Positions 1-9,000 of a stretch of DNA of 64,000 nt are shown in pieces; positions within the stretch are counted from its first letter, which is position 1, and each line of letters starts with the position of its first letter. The position numbers and the translations under genes were made by a program. Source of the stretch: Myxococcales bacterium. GTDB taxonomy: Bacteria > Myxococcota_A > Bradymonadia > UBA7976 > UBA1532. The notes beneath the pieces were generated by a model. That model saw only the letters and a list, made by a program, of their open reading frames with translations. It was not told where the DNA came from and ran no database searches. The DNA is taken from positions 124,001 through 188,000 of the forward strand of contig JACKDP010000005.1 of assembly GCA_020633435.1 (NCBI GenBank), given 5' to 3'.

Positions 1-253
1 GCAGCGCGATACGGGACAGGCCGAACTTGCGGTAGTACGCGCGGGGGCGGCCGGTCAGCACGCAGCGGTTGACCACGCGGGTCGCGCTCGAGTTGCGGGG
101 CAGCTTGCCCAGGGCGGTCTGGGCGGCGATCTTGTCCTCGAAGGAGGCGTTGGGATCCTTCGAGATGGCGACCAGCTCGGCGCGGCGGCGGGCGTAGCGC
201 GCCACCAGCTTCTTGCGCTGCTCGTTCTTGGCGATCTTGCTCTTCTTGGCCAT
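1..253 (-). CDS. rpsN: 30S ribosomal protein S14 (partial, C-terminus off the left edge)
   Basis: The visible 84 residues begin MAKKSKIAKNEQRKKLV and contain NRCVLTGRPRAYYRKFGLSR, the signature of ribosomal protein S14, which binds 16S rRNA in the head of the small subunit. This is the long form without the four-Cys zinc ribbon: only one Cys is visible and the N-terminal half carries the insertion near SKDPNASFEDK. The start is the ATG at 253, preceded on the minus strand by an AAGGAG site at good spacing. The upstream side is a 242-base gap followed by a divergent gene, so rpsN is the first gene of its unit. It is not next to the usual S5/L6/S8 genes on its upstream side. A zinc-free, separately placed S14 can be a zinc-starvation paralogue in other bacteria, but I see no Zur-like box here, so that is only a possibility. 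Confidence 0.95.
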   Translation of the reverse strand, partial: MAKKSKIAKNEQRKKLVARYARRRAELVAISKDPNASFEDKIAAQTALGKLPRNSSATRVVNRCVLTGRPRAYYRKFGLSRIAL

Positions 254-495
254 GGGCCCGAAACTCCTTGAGAATTCGCGTTCGGCGTGCTGTGCCCGGC
301 GGGCCGTCGCTCACGCGAGCGCTCCACGAAAAACGCGTCCAGGGACCTCGCCGGCCCGTGGGTTGGCGGGGCATACTGCCCGAAAGACCCGGGGGACGCA
401 ACCGTTTTTCCGGTGCGAGGCGGAGGTTTCGCGGAGAGACGACGGGATGCGGCCGAGCCCTTCCGCCGGCCGCCCCTTGGCCTTATCATGCCGCC

Positions 496-1297
496 GTGCA
501 AATCTCGTGGGCCAGCGGTGTGCGTGTGGGCGGCCTCTCCGTGGATCCGGAGGGGCGAGCGCCCGTGGCGCTGTGGACGCACCGGGCGTGGCGCCGGCCG
601 GCGGCCCGGCTGACGCTGGGCAGCGCCGCCCTCGCCGCGACGTGGGAGGGCGTGCAGGGCCTGCCGTTCGGCGTGGGCGCCATCGCCGCCGGCATCCGCC
701 TGGAGCTGTTGCCCACCGGCTACGGCGTCGGCGGCGCCGCAGCCCTGCTGGCCGAGGATGGCCAGCGCGCCCTCGTCGTCGGCCCCACGACCACCGCCCT
801 CGCCCCCCGGCCCGTCGACGATCTGGTGCTGGCGGCCCCGGCGCCCGCGGCCCGCCCGCCGACTGGCTGGCCCAGGCCGAGGCGGCGAGCCAGGCGGGCA
901 CCCGCTGCGCCTCGTCGCGCCCGACGGCGCGGCCGCGGTGGCCATCGCCGCGGCCCTCGACGACGCGGGCATCCCGCACTCCCGGCCGGCCTGGCTGCCC
1001 GGCGGCAAGGCCGGCGCCCGGGTGCGGGTCGTCGGCCGCGGCGCGGGCCTGGTGGTCGACCTGCGGCCGGGCGTCGACGCCGCCTGGCAGGTGGGCTTCG
1101 CCCGGGCCTGCAGCGCCGAGCGCATCTGCGTGCATGGGCCGGCGGCGGACGCCCTGGCCCGCCGGCTGACGGAGGCCGGCCTGCCGGCGCGGGTCATCCA
1201 GGCCCCCGCCCAGCTCGTGCTGTCGGGCCTCGCGGCCCATGAGACGCGGGCGATGCCGCCCAGCGACGGCCCGGTCGCCCGGGCCCCGGAGGAGTAG
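496..1297 (+). pseudogene. Degenerate metallo-beta-lactamase-fold (COG1236-like) protein, two frameshifts
   Basis: Starting at GTG 496 the protein reads VQISWASGVRVGGLSVDP and follows the layout of ligase-associated / COG1236 metallo-beta-lactamase exonucleases: an N-terminal strand pair, the segment where HxHxDH should sit, a GH-type motif, and a C-terminal 'HG...LARRL..G..ARV' segment (about 1120-1210). The metal ligands are gone. The HxHxDH position reads THRAWRR, the next expected His is Tyr in PTGYGVGG, and the expected Asp is Pro in VVGP. Translation moves from frame 1 to frame 3 near 850 and to frame 2 near 895. Each step is consistent with one missing base in a GC-rich run. A protein of about 266 residues would result if both are repaired. 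It may be a pseudogene, or a structural pseudo-enzyme with sequence errors. The family assignment is by eye from motif order. Confidence 0.5.
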
Positions 1298-1426
1298 CCG
1301 CGGGCCGGAGCGCCCGCCCACAGAGGGCCCGGCCGGCGCACCCCGCGCCGCGGACCTTGCATCCAGCGGGGAAGAACGGTACCCAGCGGACCGGACGCGC
1401 ACCCACGGGGCGCTCCAGGAGGCGTC

Positions 1427-1924
1427 ATGCTCCCCTTCGGCATCGGCTTCAGCGAAGTCCTGCTCATCCTGGTCGTGGTCCTGCTGGTGGTGGGGCCGAG
1501 CCGCCTGCCGGACATGGCGCGGACGCTGGGCAAGGGCATGCGCACCGTGCGTCGCGCCGGCCGCGACCTCCGCGATGCCATCGACACCGACGATCTGCGC
1601 CAGCAGGTCTACCAGCCCATCCGCCAGTGGCAGCGCGAGCAGGACGAGGCGGACGCCGAGCTGCTGGCGGAAGAGGCCCGCGAGCACGCGGCGACCCGGG
1701 CCAAGGCCGCGCCGGCGAAGGCGGCCCCCGAGAAGGCCGCGCCCGCCCCTGCGGCGCCCGAGCCCCCGGCGCTGGCGCCGCCGGCGCCCGACGCCGTGGC
1801 GGCCCACGACGACGACGAGGACGAGGGCCCGGGCATCGTGGCCCGGGATCCGCTGGCGGCCCTGCGCAAGGCGCCCGCCCAGCCTGGCCAGGGGAAGCCG
1901 GGTGGCGACGACGAGCCCGCCTGA
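1427..1924 (+). CDS. tatB: Sec-independent (Tat) translocase subunit TatB/TatA
   Basis: The 165-residue product has the TatA/B architecture: a short N-terminal transmembrane helix (about residues 8-22, SEVLLILVVVLLVVG), the hinge motif GPSRLPDMAR, then an amphipathic helix and a long Ala/Pro/Glu-rich cytoplasmic tail. TatB with TatC forms the twin-arginine signal receptor that exports folded proteins. The FGIGFSE start and the long tail favour TatB over TatA, but one TatA/B-type protein can serve both roles. The ATG at 1427 has an AGGAGG site just upstream. The gene overlaps tatC by 23 bases, as expected for one operon. No separate tatA or tatE is in the window. Confidence 0.9.
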   Translation: MLPFGIGFSEVLLILVVVLLVVGPSRLPDMARTLGKGMRTVRRAGRDLRDAIDTDDLRQQVYQPIRQWQREQDEADAELLAEEAREHAATRAKAAPAKAAPEKAAPAPAAPEPPALAPPAPDAVAAHDDDEDEGPGIVARDPLAALRKAPAQPGQGKPGGDDEPA

Positions 1925-2759
1925 TCCGACGGAGCTCGAGGCCAGCCGCGCCCCCTTCATGGAGCACCTGGAGGAGCTGCGCTGGCGGCTCCTGCGCGCC
2001 ATCATCGGCGTCGTGGTGGCGGCGGCCGTCTGCTACATCTTCCACCAGGAGCTCTACGACTTCCTGACGGACCCGCTCATCGCGGTCCTGAAGGCCCGGG
2101 ATCTGCCGCCGGTGCTCAAGTACCGCACGGTGTCCGGCGCCTTCATGTTCCACTTCAAGACCGCGATTCTGGGCGGGATTTTCTTCGGCGTCCCCCTCAT
2201 CCTCTACCAGTTCTGGCAGTTCGTGGCCCCCGGCCTGTACCGCCATGAGCGGCGGATGGTGGGGCCGTTCGTGATCTCGGCGACGCTCTGCTTCGTCGGG
2301 GGCGCGGCCTTCGCCTACTACCAGGTGCTGCCCTACGCCTTCGACTTCCTGCTCGACTACACGGTCAGCACCGGCAGCCACCGGCTGGAGCCCGACATCA
2401 CCGTCGAGGACTACCTGGGCTTCGTGACGAAGCTGCTGCTGGCGTTCGGCCTCGTCTTCGAGATGCCCATCATCACGGCGTTCCTGTCGGGCATCGGCGT
2501 CATCACCCACCGCATCCTGCTGCGGTTCTGGCGCTGGGCCATCGTGCTGGCCTTCATCATCGCCGCCGTGCTGACGCCCCCCGACTACATCACCCAGGTG
2601 ATGCTGGCCATCCCGCTCTGCATCCTCTACGGCGTCAGCATCCTCATCGCGCGGGTGCTCACGCTGCGCCGGGAGCGGGCCCAGGCCGACGGCGCGGGCG
2701 ACGAGACGCCGGCCGACGACGAGGCCGCCGCCGACGAGGACGCCGCGGAGCCGAAGTGA
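1902..2759 (+). CDS. tatC: Sec-independent (Tat) translocase subunit TatC
   Basis: TatC is the six-helix membrane core of the twin-arginine translocase and binds the RR signal peptide. The conserved N-terminal cytoplasmic signature is present (PFMEHLEELRWRLL, about residues 18-31). Next come hydrophobic helices, the loop with FWQFVAPGLYRHERR (about 105-119), and a late FGLVFEMPIITAFLS helix with the conserved Phe-Glu pair. The likely start is the GTG at 1902 inside the tatB end. The ATG at 1959 lies within the conserved HLEELR region and would clip it. The product is 285 residues, slightly longer than usual because of an acidic tail (EDAAEPK). The stop overlaps the next start by four bases. 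Confidence 0.95.
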   Translation: MATTSPPDPTELEASRAPFMEHLEELRWRLLRAIIGVVVAAAVCYIFHQELYDFLTDPLIAVLKARDLPPVLKYRTVSGAFMFHFKTAILGGIFFGVPLILYQFWQFVAPGLYRHERRMVGPFVISATLCFVGGAAFAYYQVLPYAFDFLLDYTVSTGSHRLEPDITVEDYLGFVTKLLLAFGLVFEMPIITAFLSGIGVITHRILLRFWRWAIVLAFIIAAVLTPPDYITQVMLAIPLCILYGVSILIARVLTLRRERAQADGAGDETPADDEAAADEDAAEPK

Positions 2760-4321
2760 CCGGGAGCGTCCACGAGATCGCCCTGGAGGTGCACCCCGAC
2801 GAGGCGGCGCCCGAGGGGCTGCGGCTGGCGGCGGCGCGGGCCCTCGGCGTGGATCCCTCGCGGGTCACGGAGGTGCGGCCCCTGCGCCGCGGGGTGGACG
2901 CCCGCCGCGGGCGCGTGCGGGTGGCATACCAGCTCGCCGTCGGCGTGGATGGCCCGCTGCCGACGCCCACGCTGGCGGTCCCCGACCTGCCGACGCTGGC
3001 GGGCGAGCCCCCGGTGATCGTGGTGGGCGCGGGGCCCGCCGGGCTGCTGGCCGCCTGGACGCTGGCGCGGCACGGCGTCCGCTCGGTGCTGCTCGATCGG
3101 GGGGCCGACGTGCGCGGCCGCCGCCCGGCCCTGGCGCGCCTCAACCGCGACGGGGTGCTCGATCCCGACAACAACTACTGCTTCGGCGAGGGCGGGGCCG
3201 GCACGTTCAGCGACGGCAAGCTCTACACCCGCGCCACCGGCCGCGGGCCCATCCAGGATCTCATGGAGCTGCTGGTCGCCTGCGGCGCGCCGGCCTCCAT
3301 CCTCTACGAGGCCCGCCCCCACATCGGCACCAACCGGCTGCCCGGCGTCGTGCAGGGCCTGCGCGAGCGCCTCGTGGCGGCGGGCGTCGACGTGCGCTTC
3401 GGCGTCCGGGTCGACGACCTGCTGCTGGACGGCCGCCGCGTAGTGGGCGTGCGCCTGGCCGGCGGCGACACCCTGCCAGCCCGGGCCGTCATCCTGGCCA
3501 CCGGCCACTCGGCCCGGGACGTCTACACCCTGCTCGACGCCCATGGCGTCGCCCTCGCGGCCAAGCCCTTCGCCCTCGGCGTGCGCGTCGAGCACCCTCA
3601 GGCCCACATCGACGCCATCCAGTACGGCGAGCTGGCCGGCCACCCCCACCTGGGCGCCGCCCCCTACACGCTGAAGCGCACCGTCGACGGGGTGGGGGCC
3701 TACAGCTTCTGCATGTGCCCGGGCGGCTTCATCGTGGCCGCCGCCACGGACGCCGACGGCGTCGTCGTCAACGGCATGAGCCCCTCCCGGCGCGACTCCC
3801 GCTTCGCCAACTCGGGCATGGTGGTCACCGTCGGCCCCGAGACCTACGGCGAGGGCGCCCTGGCCGGGCTGCGCTGGCAGGCGGGCGTCGAGCAGGCGGC
3901 CTTCCGCGCCGGCGGCGGCCGCTTCCGCGCGCCCGCCCAGCGGGTGACGGACTACCTGGCCGGCCGCGTCTCGGCCGATCTGCCCCCGTGCAGCTACCGG
4001 CCGGGCCTGCAATCCTTTGATCTGCAAACGATTCTCCCGCCCGTCGTCGCCACGCACCTGCCCGCCGCCCTGCGCTTCTTCGACGCCCACCGGATGCGCG
4101 GCTACGTCACCGCCGAGGCGGTCCTCGTCGGCGTCGAGTCGCGCAGCTCCGCCCCCGTGCGCATCCTGCGGGACGCCGAGACGCTGGAGAGCCCGTCCCA
4201 TGCCGGTCTGTTCCCGGTGGGGGAGGGCGCAGGCTTCGCCGGTGGCATCGTGAGCGCCGCCCTCGACGGGGCCCGCGTCGCGGCCACCGTCGCGCGGCAG
4301 GTGGGTGCGCCCGGCGCGTGA
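2756..4321 (+). CDS. FAD-dependent dehydrogenase, COG2509 type
   Basis: The 521-residue protein has an N-terminal domain of about 80 residues, then an FAD-binding GxGxxG fold (VIVVGAGPAGLLAAWTLA, about residues 84-101). It carries the COG2509 marks FGEGGAGTFSDGKLYTR, a central CMCPGG motif, and a C-terminal GEGAGFAGGIVSAA segment that closes the FAD site. Members of this family are flavoproteins of unknown substrate. The N-terminal part resembles the alpha/beta domain usual at the front of the family. The start is the GTG at 2756, overlapping tatC by four bases, so the two genes are probably translationally coupled. No Tat or Sec signal is seen, so it should act in the cytoplasm. Flavin dependence is well supported; the reaction is not known. 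Confidence 0.88.
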   Translation: MTGSVHEIALEVHPDEAAPEGLRLAAARALGVDPSRVTEVRPLRRGVDARRGRVRVAYQLAVGVDGPLPTPTLAVPDLPTLAGEPPVIVVGAGPAGLLAAWTLARHGVRSVLLDRGADVRGRRPALARLNRDGVLDPDNNYCFGEGGAGTFSDGKLYTRATGRGPIQDLMELLVACGAPASILYEARPHIGTNRLPGVVQGLRERLVAAGVDVRFGVRVDDLLLDGRRVVGVRLAGGDTLPARAVILATGHSARDVYTLLDAHGVALAAKPFALGVRVEHPQAHIDAIQYGELAGHPHLGAAPYTLKRTVDGVGAYSFCMCPGGFIVAAATDADGVVVNGMSPSRRDSRFANSGMVVTVGPETYGEGALAGLRWQAGVEQAAFRAGGGRFRAPAQRVTDYLAGRVSADLPPCSYRPGLQSFDLQTILPPVVATHLPAALRFFDAHRMRGYVTAEAVLVGVESRSSAPVRILRDAETLESPSHAGLFPVGEGAGFAGGIVSAALDGARVAATVARQVGAPGA

Positions 4322-4352
4322 CAACCCCGGTTCGACGGGGGTATTGGTAGGC

Positions 4353-4883
4353 ATGCGCGAGCGCACAGAGGACGAGCAGGCGGAGCGATCCCAGGCGGAT
4401 CAGGAGCAGGAGACCACCCAGGAGGCCGAGGAGCGCGACGAGGCGCGCACCCAGAGCGAGCAGGAGGCCCAGAAGGCCGCCGCCGCGAAGCCCCCCCGGT
4501 GGCGCCGCAAGGCCCGCCTGCCCCTGCGCGGGTTCCTCCAGGGCCTCCAGGCGGCCACCCGCGCCGCCGAGGCCTTCCAGCAGGCCGGCGTCACCCTCCC
4601 GCGCGAGGTCTTCGACCAGGTCTCGCGCTTCCAGCTCGTGCGCGACCGCGAGTTCACCATGAGCCTGCGCTTCGACGCGCAGGTGGCCATCGGCAACGAG
4701 GTGCTGCGCTTCGGCAGCCAGCTCACCGGGCGCATCGGCGACGAGGCCATCGAGAACCTGACGGGCGTCAGCCTCGCCGGCCAGAGCGTCACCACGCTCG
4801 ACAAGACGGCGGAGGGCCCCACGGCCCTGCTCGCCGGCGGCGATCGCCGCGCGCTCAACCCACTGGAGGGCTTCGATCCATGA
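4353..4883 (+). CDS. Hypothetical protein with charged N-terminal coiled coil
   Basis: I do not recognise this 176-residue protein. Residues 1-45 are very rich in Glu, Gln, Arg and Ala and should form a soluble coiled coil. A basic segment (KPPRWRRKARLPLRG) follows, then a 120-residue domain that looks folded, with amphipathic helices and short strands (TMSLRFDAQVAIGNEVLRFG). There is no signal peptide or membrane segment. The ATG at 4353 is chosen over an in-frame ATG at 4305 because 4305 would overlap the end of the preceding gene. The stop overlaps the FecR-like gene by four bases (ATGA), which puts it in the same transcription unit. Confidence 0.7.
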   Translation: MRERTEDEQAERSQADQEQETTQEAEERDEARTQSEQEAQKAAAAKPPRWRRKARLPLRGFLQGLQAATRAAEAFQQAGVTLPREVFDQVSRFQLVRDREFTMSLRFDAQVAIGNEVLRFGSQLTGRIGDEAIENLTGVSLAGQSVTTLDKTAEGPTALLAGGDRRALNPLEGFDP

Positions 4884-6073
4884 CGAGGGCACGCCTGCCG
4901 CTGCTCCTGCTCGGCCTCACCGCGACGCCGGCCGGGGCCGCCGAGCTCACGGCCACGCTGGGCGCCGTCCAGCAGCAGGCCGCCGGGGCCGCCGACTGGC
5001 AGCCCGCCGCCGCGGGGCCCATCGCCCCGGGCACGCGCCTGCGGGTCACGGCGGGCGCCGGCGCCCAGGTCGGGCTGCCCGTGGCCACCCTGTGGCTGCG
5101 AGACGGGGCCGAGATCGAGGTCGTCAGCGACACCGTGGTGCGCGTCGGCGTCGGCGGCGTGCAGATCCGGCTGCTCCCGGCGGCGGGGAAGCCCCCCAAG
5201 GCGCCCCGCCTGTCCGTCCAGGCCCCCTGCGGCCAGATCGGCGTGGCGGACGGCGCCGCGCTCGTCCAGGTCACCGACGACGAGGGCTGCGCCGTCTCCA
5301 ACCACCTGGGCCCGGCCGTCGAGGTGAAGGGCGCCCGGGGCGGGCGCGCCAGCGTCCAGCGCGGCGCTGGGGTGGTGGTGCGCAAGGGCCGGCCCGGCGC
5401 CCCCGCGGCGCTGCCGGCCCCGCCGACGTGGGCGGGGGGCAAGGCCCTCACCGCCCAGGGCCGCCGCGCCGAGGACGCCCTCGTCCGCGGTCGCCTCGCC
5501 ACGGCGGCCGGCGTCCAGCGCGTGCGGGTGCGCCTGCGCAGCCTGGCCGCCGAGCTGCCGGCCGGGGAGCTGGAGCGATCGCCTGGCGACCCCATCTTCC
5601 GCGCCCGGGGCCTCGCGGCGGGCACCTGGGCCATCGAGGCCGTCGCTCGCGACGCCGCCGGCCTGGAGAGCCCCTGGTCCGATCCCCTCGTGGCCGAGGT
5701 GCAGGCCGTGGACGGCCCGCTGCCGGTGACGCAGGGCGTCGACGTGGGCCTGCCCGGCGGCTGCGGCTGGTCGGGGGCCGGCAACGCGCGCTGCCCGGAC
5801 GGCGACGTGCCCCTCGCGCTGGCCACCGCCCAGGCCGCCTGGGCCGGCCCGGCCCCGGCCCGGGGCAAGCCCGCCGCGGTGAAGCTGACCGTGACCGGGG
5901 CCGCCGTGCCCCCTGTGCTCGAGCTGTGGATCGCGGGCAAGGCCTGGCCCCTTCGGGCCGCCGGCGCCGCCCTGGAGGCCACCGTCACGGTGCCCGCGGG
6001 CACGACGGAGGCCGAGGTCCGCGATCCCGACCAGCTCGACGGGCCCCCCGTCGCCCGCCTGGCCATCCCGTGA
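4880..6073 (+). CDS. Exported FecR-like domain protein
   Basis: The 397-residue product begins with a clear Sec signal peptide (RLPLLLLGLTATPAGA). Residues about 22-170 have the FecR beta pattern: a short 'ATLGAVQQQ' opening, GTRLRVTAGAGAQVGL, then a WLRDGAEIEVV strand and a Val-rich repeat. FecR domains in envelope proteins act as sensors or carbohydrate-binding modules. The second half has a fibronectin-like stretch (about 220-290, ending GLESPWSDPLVAEV) and a C-terminal beta domain with one Cys pair near GGCGWSG...ARCPDG. It overlaps its neighbours by four bases on both sides. Its place before a TPR-CHAT protein, a cyclase and a kinase suggests that it is the exported sensor part of that unit. 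This is inference from context. Confidence 0.72.
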   Translation: MTRARLPLLLLGLTATPAGAAELTATLGAVQQQAAGAADWQPAAAGPIAPGTRLRVTAGAGAQVGLPVATLWLRDGAEIEVVSDTVVRVGVGGVQIRLLPAAGKPPKAPRLSVQAPCGQIGVADGAALVQVTDDEGCAVSNHLGPAVEVKGARGGRASVQRGAGVVVRKGRPGAPAALPAPPTWAGGKALTAQGRRAEDALVRGRLATAAGVQRVRVRLRSLAAELPAGELERSPGDPIFRARGLAAGTWAIEAVARDAAGLESPWSDPLVAEVQAVDGPLPVTQGVDVGLPGGCGWSGAGNARCPDGDVPLALATAQAAWAGPAPARGKPAAVKLTVTGAAVPPVLELWIAGKAWPLRAAGAALEATVTVPAGTTEAEVRDPDQLDGPPVARLAIP

Positions 6074-9000
6074 GGCAGACCGTGACCGCATCAACGCTCC
6101 GCCGGCTCGCCCGCCCGCTCCTCCTGCTGGCCCTGCTGCTGCCGGCCTCGGCCTTCGCCGGCGCGGCGCCCTACGCCGACTGGCTGTTCCAGGTCGATCG
6201 CGCCGCCGACGCCCGGGACGACGCCCGGCTCATCGAGCTGGCCCGCGAGTCGCCGCACTTCGCCCGCATCTGGTTCTACGGCAACATCTTCGACCTCGGC
6301 GTGGCCGGCATCCCCGAGAAGGAGAAGGCGCGCATCCGCCTGCGGGCCGAGCGCTTCGCCGAGGGCCTCAGCCAGACGGAGCCGCCCGACGAGCAGGCGC
6401 GCCTGACGCTGGAGCTGGCGGGGGAGGCCCTGGCCAAGGAGCAGGCGGCCCAGCAGGGGCTCTTGAACCTGGCCTTGAACGACCCGTCGCCCATCTCCGC
6501 GGCCGTCGCGGCGCTCGGCGACACCCCGGATGGCCAGGTGCCCCGCGCCGCCTTCCACGCCCTCCTGCACCGCGCCCACCTGGCCACCCCCCGCCTGGGC
6601 GGGGCCCGCGACGCGCTGCGCCTCGTCGAGGCCGCCCGCGGCCTGGCCGAGGCCATGGCCCTGGTGGACGGCGACCTGGCCCCCTGGCGCACGCTCGCGG
6701 CCTGGCAGGGCGGGGAGGTGGTCACGGCCGACAAGCCGACCCTGGTGGAAGAGCGGATCATCAATGGATTCAACGCGTTGCTGACGGGCGACCCGGGGAC
6801 GGCCCAGCGCCTCCTCGATGACGGCGTGCGGGCGCTCTCCGCCGCCGGCGAGCCGCCGCTGCGGGTCTCCCTCATGAGCCTGGGCGGGGGCCTCGTCGCC
6901 GATCTGCGCCAGGACGCGGCCGGGGCGCGCGCCGTGCGGGCCCGGGTGGCGAGCACGCTGCAGGTCCCGTGGATGGTGGCCTCCCTGCACCGCCAGATCC
7001 TGCTCGGGCATGTGCGCTCCGGGGATCCGGACGGCGCGGTGCGGGCCGCCGAGACGTTCCGCCGCTCGCGCGAGGGCGTGCGGCCGCGCGTGGAGGACGG
7101 CACCGCCCTGAACGCCGCCGTGGTGCTCTGGCGCGTCGAGGCCCGGCAGCGCTTCGAGGCGGGGCGGCTGGAGTCCGCCGAGCAGCTCCTGGCCGCCGCC
7201 CGGGTGGAGGCCGACTGGCTGCGCAGCCTGGAGTTCCTGGGGGCCACCGTCGCCGAGGGGCGCCGGGCCGCCGAGGCCCGCACCCGCGCGGGCCGCGCCT
7301 CCGAGCTGGCCGCCGGCTTCGGCGCCCTGGCCCACCGGCGCGGCCGCTTCAACGCGGCCATCGAGGCGTTCGAGGGGGCCCGGGCCAGCGCGGCCGAGGC
7401 GGCCGACGCGCGCCTGGAGGGCCTCGCCGGGGTGGCGCTCGGCCGCAGCCTGCTGGCAGCCGGTCGCCTGGACGACGCCCTCACCGCCACCACCGCCGCC
7501 GTGGATCGGCTGCGGGCGGGCGGGGGTGACGCCTACGCCGACGCCTGCCTCGCCCGGGGCGAGGTGCGGCTGTGGCGGGGCGACCTGGCGCCCGCCTTCG
7601 CCAACGCGAACGAGGGGTTGCGGGCCATCGCCGGTGGGGATGCCGTCGCCCGCGGGCGCCTGCACCGGCTGGCGGCGGCGGCCCTCTTCGCCGACGGCCA
7701 GACCGCCGCCGCCGTCGAGCGCCTGCGCTTCGCGGTCACGGTGAGCGATGACGCCGCCACGGCCGTGGCGCTGGCGACGGCCCTCGCGACCACCGGCGCC
7801 CTGGCCGACGGGCGGGCCGCCCTGGCCGCGCACGTCGCCGATCCCGACGCCGCCGTCGCCGACGGCTGCCTCGCCGCGCGCGCCGGCGCCGCGGCCGCCG
7901 CCGCCGAGCGGCTGACCCCCTGGGTCACGGGCACCGACGGGGACGTGGACCGCCGCGTCCGGGCGGGCGCCTGCCTCGTCGCGGCGCTCGACGGCGCGAA
8001 GGACCGCGCCCGGGTCGCCGGCGCCGTCGCGGCGGTGGACGCCGTGCTGGCCCACGCCGATCCGGCCGAGAGCGCCGCCTGGCTGGCGGTGAGCGCGGGC
8101 CTCGACGCCGCCCAGGCCCGCGCCCGCACCGAGGCCGCCATCCGCGACTGGAACCTGGGCCGGGGCGACGGCCACGCCCGCCACCTGCTGGTCGAGCGGC
8201 CCCGCGCCGCCGAGCACCCCGGCGCGGCCGTGCAGGCGGTGGTGGACGCGGCGCTGAAGGGCAAGGACGACATGGCGGCGCTGCCCCTGGCCGTGTGGTG
8301 GCAGCGGGCGCGGCTCGCCCTCGCGACGCCGGCCCCCCGGCCGCAGGTGGACGTCCCCGCGGCGGCGCTGAGCGCGGCCCGGGGGGCGCTGGCCCAGGCC
8401 TGGAGCCTCGGGCGCGTCCTGGCCGACGGCGCCGTCGAGCCCGCGGCCCGCCAGGAGGCCCTGCTGGCCCGCCAGGCGGCCTTCGGGGCCCTCGCCACCG
8501 CCGTCGCGGCGGCCCGGGAGGCGGCCCCGCGCTACCTCGCCGCGAGCGCCCCCACGCTGCCGAAGGTGGCGGACCTCACCGCCCCGGCCGGGCGCGTGCG
8601 GAGCTGGTATGTGCTCGGCACCCAGGAGAGCCGCGTCTTCACGGCCAGCCCGGCCACGAAGGCGCTGCGCAGCGACCCGTTGCCCGGGCGCGCGGCCGTG
8701 GCGGCCCTCGCGGGGGACGTCATCAAGGCCCTGGGCGCCGGCGCCCCGGCGGAGCTGCTGGCCCGCGCCGGCGCGACGCTCGTGCCCCAGGCCCCGGCCC
8801 TCGCCGACAACGGCCACCCGCTCGAGATCGAGGCGGACGGGCCCCTCGGGCTCTTCCCGTTCGGGGCCCTGACGGTCGGGGGCAAGCCCCTGGCCGGGCA
8901 GCGCGCCGTGCGCTTCCGCCTGGGCCTGGCCGCGCCGGCCGGCGCGGAGGCGCTCGGCCCCGTGGGCGTCGTGGCCGTCTGCCCGGAGGGGGAGTGCCCG

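Noticed and set aside
254..495. Zur-type box for rpsN
   Set aside because: No AT-rich palindrome of the Zur type is visible in this gap.
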